From Leuctra nigra (Eukaryota; Arthropoda; Insecta; Plecoptera; Leuctridae), in assembly GCA_934045905.1 (NCBI GenBank), contig OW203764.1:26338954-26402953 (forward strand): 64,000 nucleotides of DNA, in the 5' to 3' direction. The notes beneath the pieces are model-generated. The model was not told the DNA's origin. It worked only from the letters and a program-made list of their open reading frames with translations, and did not search any database. The position numbers and the translations under genes are program-made. Shown here one piece after another: positions 12,041 through 23,089 of the stretch (within the stretch, counting starts at the first letter, position 1; each line of letters begins with the position of its first letter).

Positions 12041-13894
12041 TTAGCGGTGTCCTCCTCCTCCACCTCCATGACCTCCCCCTCCCCCTCCTCCCCCATGACC
12101 ACCACCACCTCCTCCCCCATGACCTCCTCCTCCACCTCCTCCTCCATGACCGCCGCCACCGCCGCCGCCGCCTCCATCTCCTTTACTATACGCCCAATGC
12201 TTTCCTCCCGCGCTGCCTCCTTTCTTCCCGTACTCTTCGCCATGGCCGTAGTGATCGTCATGGCCAGCCTCTGCCTTGTGACCTTTCTCGTCATCGTAGT
12301 GGTACCCCTTGTCATGACTGCCCTTCTTACCGAAGTGGTCGTCATGGTAGTCGCTCTTGGAGTGTCCGCCCTTCTTACTGCCGCCTGATTTACTGTCGTG
12401 GTGCTCGTCGAACGAACCCTCTTTGAAATGATCCCCGCCGTCGTGGTCCTCTTCGAAGAATTCATGCTTCTTCTCGTACTCATCTTTCTTGTAGATGTTG
12501 TGCTCGCCCTTGGTGCTGTGACCCTTCTTGTGGGCGCCGCTCTCGCCGTACTTGGCGCCCTTCTCTCCTTTCTCCCCCTTGTGATGGTCGCCATAGTGAC
12601 CGCCGCCCTCGGCGTGATCTGCTTTCTTGCCGCCGTCGTCGCTGTAATGTCCCTTGTGTCCTTCCTTGTTGTGCGAGCCCTTCTCCCCCTTCTCGTGAGA
12701 ATGATGTCCCTTGTATCCTTTGTCTCCTTTACTACCCCCACTGCTGTGGTGCTCGGAACCGTGCTTCTTTCCGCCGCCCTTCTCATGATGCGTAGCTTTT
12801 CCTCCTCCGTCGCCTCCGCCCCCACCACCGTGTCCACCTCCTCCACCTCCACCTCCATGTCCACCGCCTCCACCGCCTCCACCATGGCCTCCTGTCGCTT
12901 CCAAAGCCTGATCATCAGATGCCGCAGGCTTCAAATCTTTTTCCACTTCTTCCTCTTCCGCTGGAGGTTCGACGAACGTGAAAACTTCTGGTTTTCTGAT
13001 TTTCTTCACTCGAAGCCGACGCCTTGGTCTTGGCGTCGCGGAAGCGTCTTCGTCTTCGTCTTCTGCCTCCTCGACTTCTACGGGCTTTGGTTCTCGAGTT
13101 CTCAGTGGTCTGTACGTGACTGTTTCTGACGCCGCGGCACGGGCGGTTGGTACAGACCTCGGGCTTGCTCTCGGTGTTGGAACATTTTCAACAACTCTTG
13201 GACTGGGTCTTGGTTTAGGAACATTCTCAACAACTCTTGGGCTGGGTCTTGGTTTAGGAACATTTTCAACAATCCTAGGACTGGGCCTTGATTTTGGTAC
13301 ATTTTCAACAACCCTTTGACTGGGTCTTGGTATAGGAACATTCTCAACTATCCTTTGACTGGGTCTTGGTATGGGAACATTCTCAACAATCCTTTGACTT
13401 GGTCTTGGTATGGGAACATTCTCAACTATCCTTTGACTGGGTCTTGGTATAGGAACGTTCTCAACTATCCTTTGACTTGGTCTTGGTATAGGAACATTCT
13501 CAACAATTCTGGAACTATGTCTTTGTTTCGGAACATTTTCTTCTTCGTCAGCTACTTCCCGGGAAACTGGCGCCGACCTCTCTACTGGAGGCGATCTCTT
13601 CTTTGGCTCAGATGTGTAAACTGGCGCTTGTTCGATGATCGGTTCCGTCTTCGTCGTCGACGCCGACTCCACGTCGCTCTCCACGTCAGGTTTAACGACG
13701 TCGGGAAGCGTCTTGACAAACGGATTGACGATGCACTCTGTCCTGTGATCGACGACGACGTCCCGCTGCTCGGAATGTTGACCTAACAGGATCTCGGGCG
13801 TCGTTCCTTGCTCGCCGCGGTCGAAGCGGAGATTCGCGGCGAGAATCGACGTTAAGAAACACCATCCTAATAACACAGTCCACTGAGGACCCAT
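12041..13894 (-). CDS. Secreted Gly/His/Lys-rich protein with 13-residue repeats, DUF4779-like, paralogue B
   Basis: A single frame of 617 codons. The frame is open upstream to a GTG at 13915, but the first ATG downstream of the predicted TSS is at 13894, so I start there. Residues 1-20 are a signal peptide. Residues about 116-243 are ten tandem 13-residue units of type ENVPIPRPSQRIV (five nearly identical copies in the middle, K-x-RPSP variants after). Then comes a mixed acidic/basic segment with RPRRRLRVKK, a GGGGGGGGH run (about 338-365), the conserved Lys/Gly/His block (about 366-566, with HSTKG, YKKDEY, EFF, EEYGKKGG) shared with paralogue A, and a Gly/His tail. The C-terminal block resembles insect DUF4779. 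The N-terminal repeat is not shared with paralogue A. It is probably extracellular or matrix-associated; function unknown. Confidence 0.85.
   Translation of the reverse strand: MGPQWTVLLGWCFLTSILAANLRFDRGEQGTTPEILLGQHSEQRDVVVDHRTECIVNPFVKTLPDVVKPDVESDVESASTTKTEPIIEQAPVYTSEPKKRSPPVERSAPVSREVADEEENVPKQRHSSRIVENVPIPRPSQRIVENVPIPRPSQRIVENVPIPRPSQRIVENVPIPRPSQRIVENVPIPRPSQRVVENVPKSRPSPRIVENVPKPRPSPRVVENVPKPRPSPRVVENVPTPRASPRSVPTARAAASETVTYRPLRTREPKPVEVEEAEDEDEDASATPRPRRRLRVKKIRKPEVFTFVEPPAEEEEVEKDLKPAASDDQALEATGGHGGGGGGGGHGGGGGGGGHGGGGGGDGGGKATHHEKGGGKKHGSEHHSSGGSKGDKGYKGHHSHEKGEKGSHNKEGHKGHYSDDGGKKADHAEGGGHYGDHHKGEKGEKGAKYGESGAHKKGHSTKGEHNIYKKDEYEKKHEFFEEDHDGGDHFKEGSFDEHHDSKSGGSKKGGHSKSDYHDDHFGKKGSHDKGYHYDDEKGHKAEAGHDDHYGHGEEYGKKGGSAGGKHWAYSKGDGGGGGGGGGHGGGGGGGGHGGGGGGGHGGGGGGGGHGGGGGGHR
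13166..13555 (-). repeat. 39-bp coding tandem repeat inside paralogue B
   Basis: Ten in-frame 39-bp units encode 13-residue repeats centred on VENVPxPRPSxR. Units 2-6 are almost identical at DNA level; the outer units have drifted (KSRPSP, KPRPSP, TPRASP). This is the pattern of recent expansion by unequal exchange from the centre, so copy number is likely to vary between individuals. Confidence 0.85.
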
Positions 13895-13956
13895 TGCCCA
13901 CAGTTCGATTATCACTACAAGTCTGCCAAATCTCTCGACACGAATGAAGAAGCTCT

Positions 13957-13992
13957 ACTGACGGATGAATGCTTAATCACCTGCATTTATAT
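13957..13992 (-). promoter_or_regulatory. Core promoter of paralogue B: TATA box plus TCAGT initiator
   Basis: On the minus strand ATATAAAT lies at 13992-13985 and TCAGT at 13961-13957. The T of TATAAAT (13991) is 32 bp upstream of the initiator A (13959). The implied 5' UTR is 64 nt and contains no ATG before 13894, which decides the start codon. Layout and initiator pentamer match paralogue A. Confidence 0.7.
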
Positions 13993-14579
13993 CTCCGCGG
14001 AGAGGGAGGACCAAGTCATGGTTTAATTCATTGCATTCGTTTCAATCTACTAGTTAACCGTGGTTGACAAATTTCCTTCTTCTTTCGCGGTAATTAAATA
14101 ATCTGTCCCTCTGACTGTTAATCTCTCTGTATAAATTAGCGTACCATTTCGATATTGTCGCTTGATTTGACGCTTGCTTTCGAAAATGTCGGTTGGTGCC
14201 GTCATCATTTTGTATCACTGCTTTCATCACTTTTATAGAAATAGAAGAACATTGCGAATTTATTATATGGATGAGTGCAATTGCACAATTGCATCCTAAT
14301 TTAAGAATTTTACGTAAACCACCACACCCTATGTTTGGTGGTTTAGAGTAAATAATACGTTTTGAAGATTTAGAAACTTTTGGCGAAAGTTGTCTTCCTA
14401 TTATTTGGGATGTACCTTTAAATATCATGAATATTTGAATTAATTTTTAATCACCATTATAATTGTACACAACACCTCATTGGTAAAAAGAAACTAAAAT
14501 TGTTAATACTACTGACACAGAGTGCCTGATAAAAATCAATTATTTTTTTTTTTTTTTTTTAGACAATCAAGTAGTAATA

Positions 14580-15116
14580 TTAAGGTGCTGCAAGCGCGAG
14601 CGATTTTGCTGCTTTTTGTAGACACTTTTTGCGATACGATTGGAGACGAAATGGGTAGACCAAATTATTTGAAATTTTAATCGTTATTAGATAAAATACA
14701 AACTTAGGGTTATCCCTTGGTACATTTTTATTTTTTTGTTTCGTTAATTAGTAATAATTAGTGGATTTTTGGTGAAAAATTAGCTATTTTCTCGTCTCAC
14801 TGGGCGCCGTATAAAATTAAATTTCAAAAATGAGCCAAGAGATAACCCTAAGTTTGTCTTTCATCTAATCATGATTAAAATTTGAGATCAATTGGTTTAC
14901 GGGTATGGTCTCCAATCGTATCGCAAATTTCATCGTTTTGCGCGGTTTTGTTGAATAACCGGCGCCTAATTAACGATGCAATAAGCAAAAATTAAAAAGG
15001 GCTACTAATATACAATCAGACTGATCATGTGAACATCCTGTAAAAGTTACACTCACTTATGAAACAATTTTTCTCTCTCAATTTTCTAAAACGGCCGAGC
15101 GCTAGTATCACCTTAA
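14580..15116 (+). mobile_element. 537-bp foldback MITE flanked by TTAA, copy 1
   Basis: The element is bounded by TTAA at both ends (14580-14583 and 15113-15116). Ends read GGTGCTGCAAGCGC and, inverted, GGTGATACTAGCGC. Most of the interior is also an imperfect inverted repeat (for example GCGATACGATTGGAGAC near 14630 and its complement near 14920), so a single strand could fold along most of its length. A 537-bp copy in the opposite orientation lies at 42691-43227. TTAA targets suggest piggyBac mobilisation, but the ends lack the usual CCC start. Confidence 0.8.
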
Positions 15117-15576
15117 TGTAATGTGTGCAGAACGTGCCCAAATCTTAAGAAATTGTTTAAAATGTTCTATATTTAGTCACAATGGGCCATGAATATTGTC
15201 AACATTATGAAGTGTTTCTAGCCTACTGAGCCAGACAGCATCCGCCCACGGTTGCGACTTGGATCTGTGACATAGTTCGAGATGATCCTCAGGGATTTGC
15301 TGTCGATGTCGACTCAGGAGGTGTCAATAAGACCTGAATACCTGACGCAATCTTGAGTCACGTTAAATTTACTGCAAAGCCTAAAACGTGGAATTGTATC
15401 ACGTTTTGGTTTTATTCGGAAGAAATAGGGATACGAATGATGTAACATATTTTTTCTCTTTGGAATGGTCAAGAGAAAGGATTTACATGCATGATATTCA
15501 ATTCTTTCTTCTACAACCAATATTATTGTAACCGAAATGTCAAGTTCAATCAATAGTAATTAATAATAACAATAAA

Positions 15577-15620
15577 CTAGGAAAACGCTTTCAGTAAACT
15601 CGTCGATAAGCGAGCACTTG
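15577..15620 (-). mobile_element. Helentron-like 3' terminus next to a long hairpin
   Basis: The plus strand reads CTAGGAAAACGCT, then ACTCGTCGATAAGCGAGCAC, the reverse complement of the 3' end shared by 22254-23089 and 48194-49161. The 313-bp inverted repeat at 15631-16363 starts ten bases beyond it, on the side where the body of this element should be. No matching 5' end (GAGCGAGC type) was seen to the right. Confidence 0.5.
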
Positions 15621-15630
15621 TGTATGCAAT

Positions 15631-16363
15631 ATGTTGTACAAAAACAAAAACTTGTAAAAAAAACTGCCAAGCACCTTCCCACTTAAAACAATTGAGATCT
15701 AAAAGAAGGGCCAAGCAATAATATATTGTTTAAAATATTTCGCACTTAAAATTCGTGAAATCATTTCGCCCAGTTACTGCCGCCAAGCACAACACTAAAA
15801 ACCTAATGTTGTGTCCAAATTTGAAGAATACAATCTAAGTGAACCATCATTGTTAATTTAACAAAATTATAAAAATTAAAAACGACTTCAAAATAAATTT
15901 AAAATTGAAATTAAAAAAATTAAAAATAAAGCTAGGCGCATTGTGTCAAGAAGAAGGCAACATAAGAAAGAAGATGACGATAAAGGAGCCGAAGAAAGAC
16001 AGAAAGTAGGAAGAAGATAGAGGAAGTCTACAATATGGTCGGTGCAAATTCAATGCGCCAAGCCTTATTTTTAATTTTTTTAATTTCAATTTTAAATTTA
16101 TTTTGAAGTCGTTTTTAATTTTTATAATTTTGTTAAATTAACAATGATGGTTCACTTAGATTGTATTCTTCAAATTTGGACACAACATTAGGTTTTTAGT
16201 GTTGTGCTTGGCGGCAGTAACTGGGCGAAATGATTTCACGAATTTTAAGTGCGAAAATGTTTAAACAATATATTATTGCTTGGCCCTTCTTTTAGATCTC
16301 AATTGTTTTAAGTGGGAAAGTGCTTGGCAGTTTTTTTTACAAGTTTTTGTTTTTGTACAACAT
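15631..16363. repeat. Near-perfect 313-bp inverted repeat with 107-bp spacer
   Basis: The left arm 15631-15943 and right arm 16051-16363 are reverse complements of equal length. Reading base by base I count about six mismatches (near 15675, 15734-15737 and 15931-15935), roughly 98% identity. The 107-bp spacer (15944-16050) is purine-rich and unrelated. There is no coding frame. Such arms would make a long double-stranded RNA hairpin if transcribed; they could equally be a foldback transposon. No clear target duplication is visible outside the arms. Confidence 0.9.
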
Positions 16364-17633
16364 GTCATATGGGGTATAAGTTTATAGCAGCTTTCACTGA
16401 TCATTAAGTGTTACCTATCATTACAGTTAACGCCAACAACGTCACTTCTTGTCTAAAGTTTTCTGTTTTTATTTCAATAGTTCCGAAGTTAGTATAACGA
16501 AAGGGTCCATTTCTTTTGGTTGAATTTGAGTTATATCAAATTATAATTTGTTAAAAGTTCACAGCTTTGAGTCATGTGAATAACGTAAATTGTAGGTGTA
16601 TTGTTCCGGAGTAAACCGGAATTTGTGCGTTCATCTCGTAAAACGCGTATTTGTCGCCACTAGGTAAACTGAAAGGTACACGAAAGATGATTGCAAATGC
16701 GTTTCCTCATTTTTAAATTCTCCCATGTTCACTCTTTTATGTCAAAGTTCCGAAGTATAAACTCAATTGGTAAAGCGTGCAGGCTTACAGATGTTTACAA
16801 CACATTTTAAATAAAATCCGGATGGTTTTTGGAAGGCAATGTAACTTAAAAGGAACTTAGTTAAGATTAACTAGCTGAGCCACCTGGTGTTTATAGTGCT
16901 GGTGGGAAGGAGTATGACGGGTGATGAAATTTACGCTACCCGCCTTACTCGCCTATGTACACGGATAGCATGGGCCGGCCTATACCTGGCATCTCCACCT
17001 CTCTGCCTCTCCCTGTCAGGTCAACTTAATGTTTACATTTGTTTGTTCATGGCAAATACGATCGATGTCCATTTAGTATTGTTGTCTTCTTCTATAGGTA
17101 CTTGTAAACAGTTATCGAGCTTGCATTTTAATTAGTCCACTGATCTTATTTAGTGATTATTATATTGTTTTGTGATGTTGCTGTGGAAGATAATATTTTC
17201 ATATTTTCAAACCAGGAAACAACTTCGTGCTATTGCCTAGATACTTGAAGAATATTATTGTATTGCCGATGTAAACAAGCCAGACCACTTTCGTATATAA
17301 CGTTCGCATCAAAACCAATGTTTATTTTATTAGTGTCAGATTAGGAGGAACATCAGTTTCAGTTTCATTTATTTCCATTAAACAATGTCACTTGATGAGA
17401 CTTTGACTCACAGTTTGGAAATAAATCATGACAATTTAAAAGCGTTTTATTATTCTAACTTTTTAACGTAAGCATTGTTGGATGATGAAATGAAATTTAA
17501 ATCTCTCATACCCACAGATTTCCATTAATTATCATGGACCATTTAGTGTAGTTTCTTGTTTATTGTAACCGAGCTTCTAAGATTGACAGATTACAACATC
17601 TGAAATAATGAAATAATTTTTACTAAGTTGTAA
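16364..17633. other. Non-coding stretch; first degenerate unit of a repeat at about 17530
   Basis: No supported gene. Near 17530-17600 a diverged unit (CATGGACCATTTAGTGTAGTTTCTTGTTT) begins the family of about 120-bp units that becomes regular from 17634. Confidence 0.45.
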
Positions 17634-18292
17634 ACACCTAATAAACCTAGTAATGGAGCCATTTTGTGTGGTTTCTTGTTTCGTATCTGAACCATCAAGA
17701 TCGACAAATTTGCATAATTAAAATAATTAAATTTATTTTAGAAACTTAAAGTTGTGATCACGTAATGGATGCACGTAATGGAGCCTTTTTGTGTGGTTTC
17801 TTGTTTCGTGTTGTTCTTGTTTCTTGTTGAGCCACCAATATTGACAAATTAACTCTATTTTAAATAATATATAAGTGTGACAAATGAAAAGTTGTAAACA
17901 CGTAATACACTGAATATTAGTAATGGAGCCTTTACTGAATTTTACTATTTACTAAATTACCTGAATTTTACATAATTAAATAATTCGGATAAATTAAAAG
18001 CTGTGACAACCTTATGCACCCAGTAATGGAGCCTTTTTTGTGTGGTTTCTAGTTTAGTAACTGAGCCACCAAGATTCTGTTGATTAGCATGACCAAGAAT
18101 TGTTTTATTGCACAACTTTACGTACAACGTGTACATTGACAATCATTATTAGAGTCCAATGAGTATAATATTAAAAAGAGTTGCTATGTAATCGTTGAAT
18201 GTATTCCGTATTCGGATTAACATTTTGAATATATACACAAGAAGGTTAAACATTTTTTAAGTAAAGAAAGAGATAAAAAAATAAAACATTTG

Positions 18293-18367
18293 TTACGGGG
18301 ATCGAACCCGGCAACGCCGTGATCGAAGTCACTTGCCTCATGTGACCGAGCCAATTCGCCACACTGA
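18293..18367 (-). mobile_element. tRNA-like SINE head, copy A
   Basis: The minus strand shows an A-box-like TGGCGAATTGG (18361-18351) and a B box GGTTCGATCCC (18308-18298), plus an anticodon-like hairpin GTGA-CTTCGAT-TCAC. The acceptor-stem halves do not pair and the T stem is imperfect, so it is not a working tRNA gene. A Pol III-type tRNA-derived SINE head is the best reading. Confidence 0.65.
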
Positions 18368-19235
18368 AATTAAACCTGTGTAGTATATCAAAGAAGAAAG
18401 GTAGAGCGTAAAACGACGTGCGCAATTCCTGTTTCCCTGATATCTTCACTGTTCACGATGGCAACCGGCGTGCCGCGATGGCGATGTTTCTGTCTATTGA
18501 TGATCTTCACAGCATCCATTGGTAGTCTCATTTATTAAAAATGTACCAGAGCACCAGAGCATTAGTCTCTTAGAGTATTAGGAGCAAAGAGCACCTAATA
18601 TACCTAGTAATGGAGCCTTTTTGTGTGGTTAATTGTTTCGTAACTGAGCCATCAAGATTGACAAATTAGCATAATTAAAATAATTAAATTAATTTTAGAA
18701 TCTAATGCACGTAATGGATGCACGTAATGAAGCCTTTTTGTGTGGTTTCTTGTTTCGTGTTGTTCTTGTTTCTTGTTGAGCCACCAATATTGACAAATTA
18801 ACTCTATTTTAAATAATTAAATAAGTGTGACAAATGAAAAGTTGTAAACACCTAATACTCTGAATATTAGTTTTGGAGCCTTCACTGAATTTTACTATTT
18901 ACTTAATTAACTGAATTTTACATAATTAAATAATTCGGATAAATTAAAAGCTGTGACAACCTTATGCACCCAGTAATGGAACCTTTTTTGTGTGGTTTCT
19001 AGTTTAGTAACTGAGCCACCAAGATTCTGTTGATTAGCATGACCACGAATTGTTTTATTGCACAACTTTACGTACAACGTGTACATTGACAATCATTACT
19101 AGAGTCCAATGAGTATAATATTAAAAAGAGTAGCTATGTAATCGTTGAATGTATTCGGATTAACATTTTGAATATATACACAAGAAGGTTAAACATTTTT
19201 TAAGTAAATAAAAAGATAAAAAATAAAACGTTTGT

Positions 19236-19311
19236 TACGGGGATCGAACCCGGCAACGCCGTGATCGAAGTCACTTGCCTCATGTGACCGAGCCAATTCG
19301 CCACACTGAAA
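19236..19311 (-). mobile_element. tRNA-like SINE head, copy B
   Basis: Same sequence as the block in copy A with the A box at 19303-19293 and B box at 19250-19240. It lies at the equivalent place in the second half of the tandem duplication, so it was copied with the segment rather than inserted independently. Confidence 0.65.
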
Positions 19312-19544
19312 TATAAACCTGTGTAGTATATCAAAGAAGAAAGGTGGAGCGTAAAACGACGTGCGCAATTCCTGATTCCCTGATATCTTCAGTGTTCACG
19401 ATGGCAACTGGCGTGCCGCGATTGCGATGTTTCGGTCTATTGATGATCTTCACAGCATCCCTGGACCTCTCATTTGAATATATATCCATGAAGGTATCAT
19501 CGCTTATACAAATTAAAAAATAATATATGAAAAAAAAAGTTTTC

Positions 19545-19981
19545 CGGGATCGGGAATCGAACGTGTTATGCAGATGTCGAAGCCAGCTGCCTTCCTAACA
19601 TGAGCTATCAGTCCGATGGGAATTAGAGCCGCTGTTTAGTGTATCAAAGAAGAAGGGCGGAACGTAAATATTGATAATTTTCCCACTTCCGGTTTAAATT
19701 TATTGATTTTTCTTGAAGTGGAGTGTCTAGCAATACATTGTCTTTATTGTTGCCAAATTTCAAAACTCTCGATGGACCCGTTTGACTTTTAAAATATTTA
19801 AAATTTAAAATTGTAATAACTTCACTTCCGGTCAAAATTTTTCAGATTTTCTTTCAAAGGGCACTGCTATAAATATGACTCTATGTCTCTGCCAAATTTC
19901 AACTCTCTAGGACAAACCGTTCAACCTGTGGAGAGGGGCAAACAAATTGACCGTGCCTAACTAACTAACTAACTAACTAAC
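19545..19981 (-). mobile_element. Diverged tRNA-like block and associated CTAA-tailed repeat
   Basis: The minus strand at 19610-19552 carries an A-box-like TGATAGCTCATGTTAGG and a B-box-like CGTTCGATTCCC. The adjoining GTATCAAAGAAGAAGG motif (19640-19660) is also next to heads A and B, so it is a third, older relative. A plus-strand block with repeated CACTTCCGGT follows and ends in (CTAA)n at 19957-19981, like a retroposon tail. Whether head and tail are one element is not clear. Confidence 0.45.
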
Positions 19982-22253
19982 ATGAAAGTCAATCCTTGCA
20001 TGTTTGAGGCCCAAAATTCACCCCGAAGGGATGATCGCAGCACCTTGATATTTGGTTAGGTGTTGTCAGGTGGCTAAATATACCCGATAACCATGGTTTT
20101 CAACTTTCATTTCTAAATGCTTGCATGCGTACTGACACCCCGAAAACGAGCGTGAAGCGCTTGCAGTATACAGTAGTGGTAGTAAGCTCGCCGCGTTTTA
20201 AAAGTAGACCTCGTATTGACACGGTGCTTGGCAGCGTCGAGCTAACGCCCGACTAGATACATTATGTGTATAAGTACTGATTGTGTTTATCATTTTGAAA
20301 TAGATAACGGCAAATTAGAGCTTTAACAGAGCATCTGACAAACATTTTGACAGAAGTTTTTCTTTTTATAAAATTCATTTATGGTCTCAATGCTCTTGCA
20401 AATTTTTATCTTGATGGGATACACGTATAGTCGCCATTACTTTTCACTGATGATTCCTATACATTTCAGTTGAATGTGTATTAATTTCAGCTCGATCTAA
20501 AGACCTGTCTGACATGGAATTAAGTCTAAGATGAATAAAATAGGCGTGTGCTTAAGTACCCAAGAAGACGTTTCCGTTTAAAATCGAAAAAACAATCTTG
20601 CCAGAAGAATTGTTATTTCCTTTGTCATGGAATGTTCTATCTATTACCTACATATTATGAACAACCCGGAAGAATGTCTTTCTTGGATTGTTACAATAGT
20701 CTGGTAAATACAGCACCTAACAGACAATGTATTAATGTTTTATAACCAACAGGTGAAGCGTTTTTGTGGTCAAATTGATCTAATATCAGTTCCGTTCCGC
20801 CACTTTCTTCTCTCAACGTAACTATTGTGTTCAAACACGCTGATCCACTGAGCCTTGACATCTTTCAAATACCTCTTAGATGAAACACCAGTGGTGAAAG
20901 ATTTCTAATTAATTATTCATCTATCGTAAAAAAACGTCACATTTTCTTGAAACCCCCAAATGCTTCCTTCGTTATATAAATTTGTGATTTTCAGACGTTT
21001 CAAGAAGTTTTTAATAATTCAAACGTGAATCTACATAATATGTTTGGTTTATGTCATTTTGCTCAGTATCAAGAGGATACAATTATGACGCCATCAAATA
21101 TATTTTTTATTTTTTATCACCATTTTATACACCGCCATTCACAATTTTATACTGTTTTTCATGAGATTAAAACATTGATATGGATATAAAATGAACTCGT
21201 ACTTTATATCATGCAGGGAATTATCAGGTGTACGTCAGGTCATGAGTTTTACGTCCTACGCACTTTTATTTCCCAATGAAATCATATTATTTCCATTTTT
21301 ACTTTATTATCCACCAAAATCCGATTATCAAAATGTTTTACATTTGCTTATCGAATATTAGTAGCATTGTGCATACAATCAAATTTTCTCATATATTTTT
21401 ATGAATGTAATAATTTCTATACTTCCACAAGAAATTAAAATACTTTTAAATATACATGAAAATAAGACACCGTGAACTTCATCATAACATGTCTGTTACA
21501 CGGCTCACTTATCAAAGCTTCACACAAGACAGTTTTCATTGTTTCAAAAACAATTAATCCCAAAATTTCGTATAGAGATTTCACGCATTTTAAAATTCCC
21601 CTTTTGTAGCGAAAAAAACAACGTGATGTAATTTAGTAGACACAGAAAATTACGGATATATTTCGGGATTGTTGTTCATTTTCTTTTCAGAAAAAAAAAA
21701 CAGATAACCTTTAAAAAAAACTCTTTGATGAAAAGAACATTACGTTAGGGAGACGTGGTACGTGCCTCAAAATATGGTAAATTGAATGCAAATTGAACAG
21801 ACAAACTTTTCCATTGTATAATGTGTGTATTAGACTCTATAAGCTGCCGCAGTTCAAAGCAGAGTTACTGCTATGGAGCTAAGCGGATTTGAAACTTAAC
21901 TAATTGCTTCACTCAAATAATTTGAAGGTAGTCACGTATTAAAGGGCCTGTAAGTACACCATTTCATCGGCACAAACAAGCGTTAGTTAATTATATATTT
22001 TATGTGTTAAACCTACGCAAAATATCAACTAAATCAGTGCTATATGTAGAAACGTTTTCGTTTTTAAAATTCTTTTTTCAAAATGAAACAAATAATTAGT
22101 GGAGTGGTGTTTGTTCCAACTTTACGTGGGTATTTATGCAATACTTTTAGCTAGAAGGGCTTTTAGTTCAGATTTGCCTCTAAGATAAATTAGTTCATTC
22201 AGTTCGTCATCATTTCATAATAATCGTTTTAAAATATTTTAATTTTAATTTTT
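19982..22253. other. Non-coding stretch, no supported gene
   Basis: AT-rich with only short unsupported frames (for example 20548-20745, no recognisable domain). I see no RNA gene or clear element in it. Confidence 0.45.
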
Positions 22254-23089
22254 TGAGCGAGCGAAGCGAGCGTCTTTTTTTGGCTCATTTGGCACGGACA
22301 TCTGTTTTTTTTTCTGCTAGGTGAGGCTATGCAGATCACAGTTTTTCTTCGATCGAGCTGAAATTTTGCACACGTGTACGGACCATTTCTGGTCGTTGCA
22401 GGCCCTTTTTTTTTTTTGAAATCCACTGATTGGTTCAAATTTAAAAAAAAATATCTTTCGATTGGTTAGTTTGATCAATTTGAAATTTTGACAATTCATT
22501 ACCACTAACATTTTACCCAATCATACAAAGTTTCAGCCAAATCCTCCATTTGGTTAAAATTTAAAACCATCTTTACTGTGATTTTTTAAATTTAAACTAG
22601 AACCGTTTGACCGATCAACTTAAAACTTTGCATGGTCATTGGGACCAACATTATCTGTGTTTTTGACAATTTTCAGACACATCTGTGTTTAAATTCAAAA
22701 GTTATTGACATTTTACGGACATTTTGCTTGTTGCTATGGATCACGGCAACATTGACGCCTCAGTTCCAATGTTCCAAGGTAGTTAAAACAGAAACTTTCA
22801 AACGCATAATTATGGCACTTATAATCCACAGATTGATCTGATATTGTGAACACACACTTATATCATATGAGTGGTCCCAGGTATATTTTTGGAACAAGAT
22901 CCTGTGATTTACAAAAATTAACAAGGAACCATTCAATCATAAAGGTTCAATCGATCAACTTAAAACTTTGTATGGTTATTGGGACCAATATTTTTGGAAT
23001 TTTTGAAGATTTTCATACAAGATTTCGGTTCGAGGTGTTGCGCGTATCCGTGCTCGCTCATCAACGCGTTACTCAGAGCGTTTTCCTAG
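22254..23089 (+). mobile_element. Helitron/Helentron-like non-autonomous element, copy 1
   Basis: The 5' end is GAGCGAGCGAAGCGAGCGTC; the 3' end is GCTCGCTCATCAACGCG, then ACTCAGAGCGTTTTCCTAG followed by T. GAGCGAGC near the 5' end and GCTCGCTC near the 3' end are subterminal inverted repeats. AACGC and GCGTT can pair just before TTCCTAG. There are no terminal inverted repeats and no coding frame. The interior carries repeated blocks (GATCAACTTAAAACTTTG, TGGTCATTGGGACCA) also found at 43975, 52590-52820 and 54440. A CTRR end and 3' hairpin suit Helitrons; the subterminal repeats suit Helentrons/HINEs. Confidence 0.6.

Larger units (their letters stand above)
17634..19475. repeat. Tandem duplication of about 0.9 kb built from shorter units and a SINE head
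   Basis: Copy A (17634-18533) and copy B (18592-19475) are collinear and highly similar, separated by about 58 bp; the offset is near 950 bp. Each contains several units starting AATGGAGCC(T)TTTTGTGTGG and ending near GACAAATTA, spaced about 120-250 bp apart, followed by a tRNA-like block on the minus strand. Small substitutions and indels separate the copies. Confidence 0.85.

Noticed and set aside
11962..12915. 317-codon frame overlapping paralogue B
   Set aside because: Out-of-phase shadow of the low-complexity coding sequence.
13895..13915. Upstream start of paralogue B at 13915
   Set aside because: The codon is GTG, not ATG; the first ATG after the predicted TSS is 13894 and directly precedes the signal peptide.
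18293..18367. Functional tRNA gene
   Set aside because: Acceptor stem does not pair and T stem is imperfect; the block is duplicated with the surrounding repeat, as expected for a SINE head.
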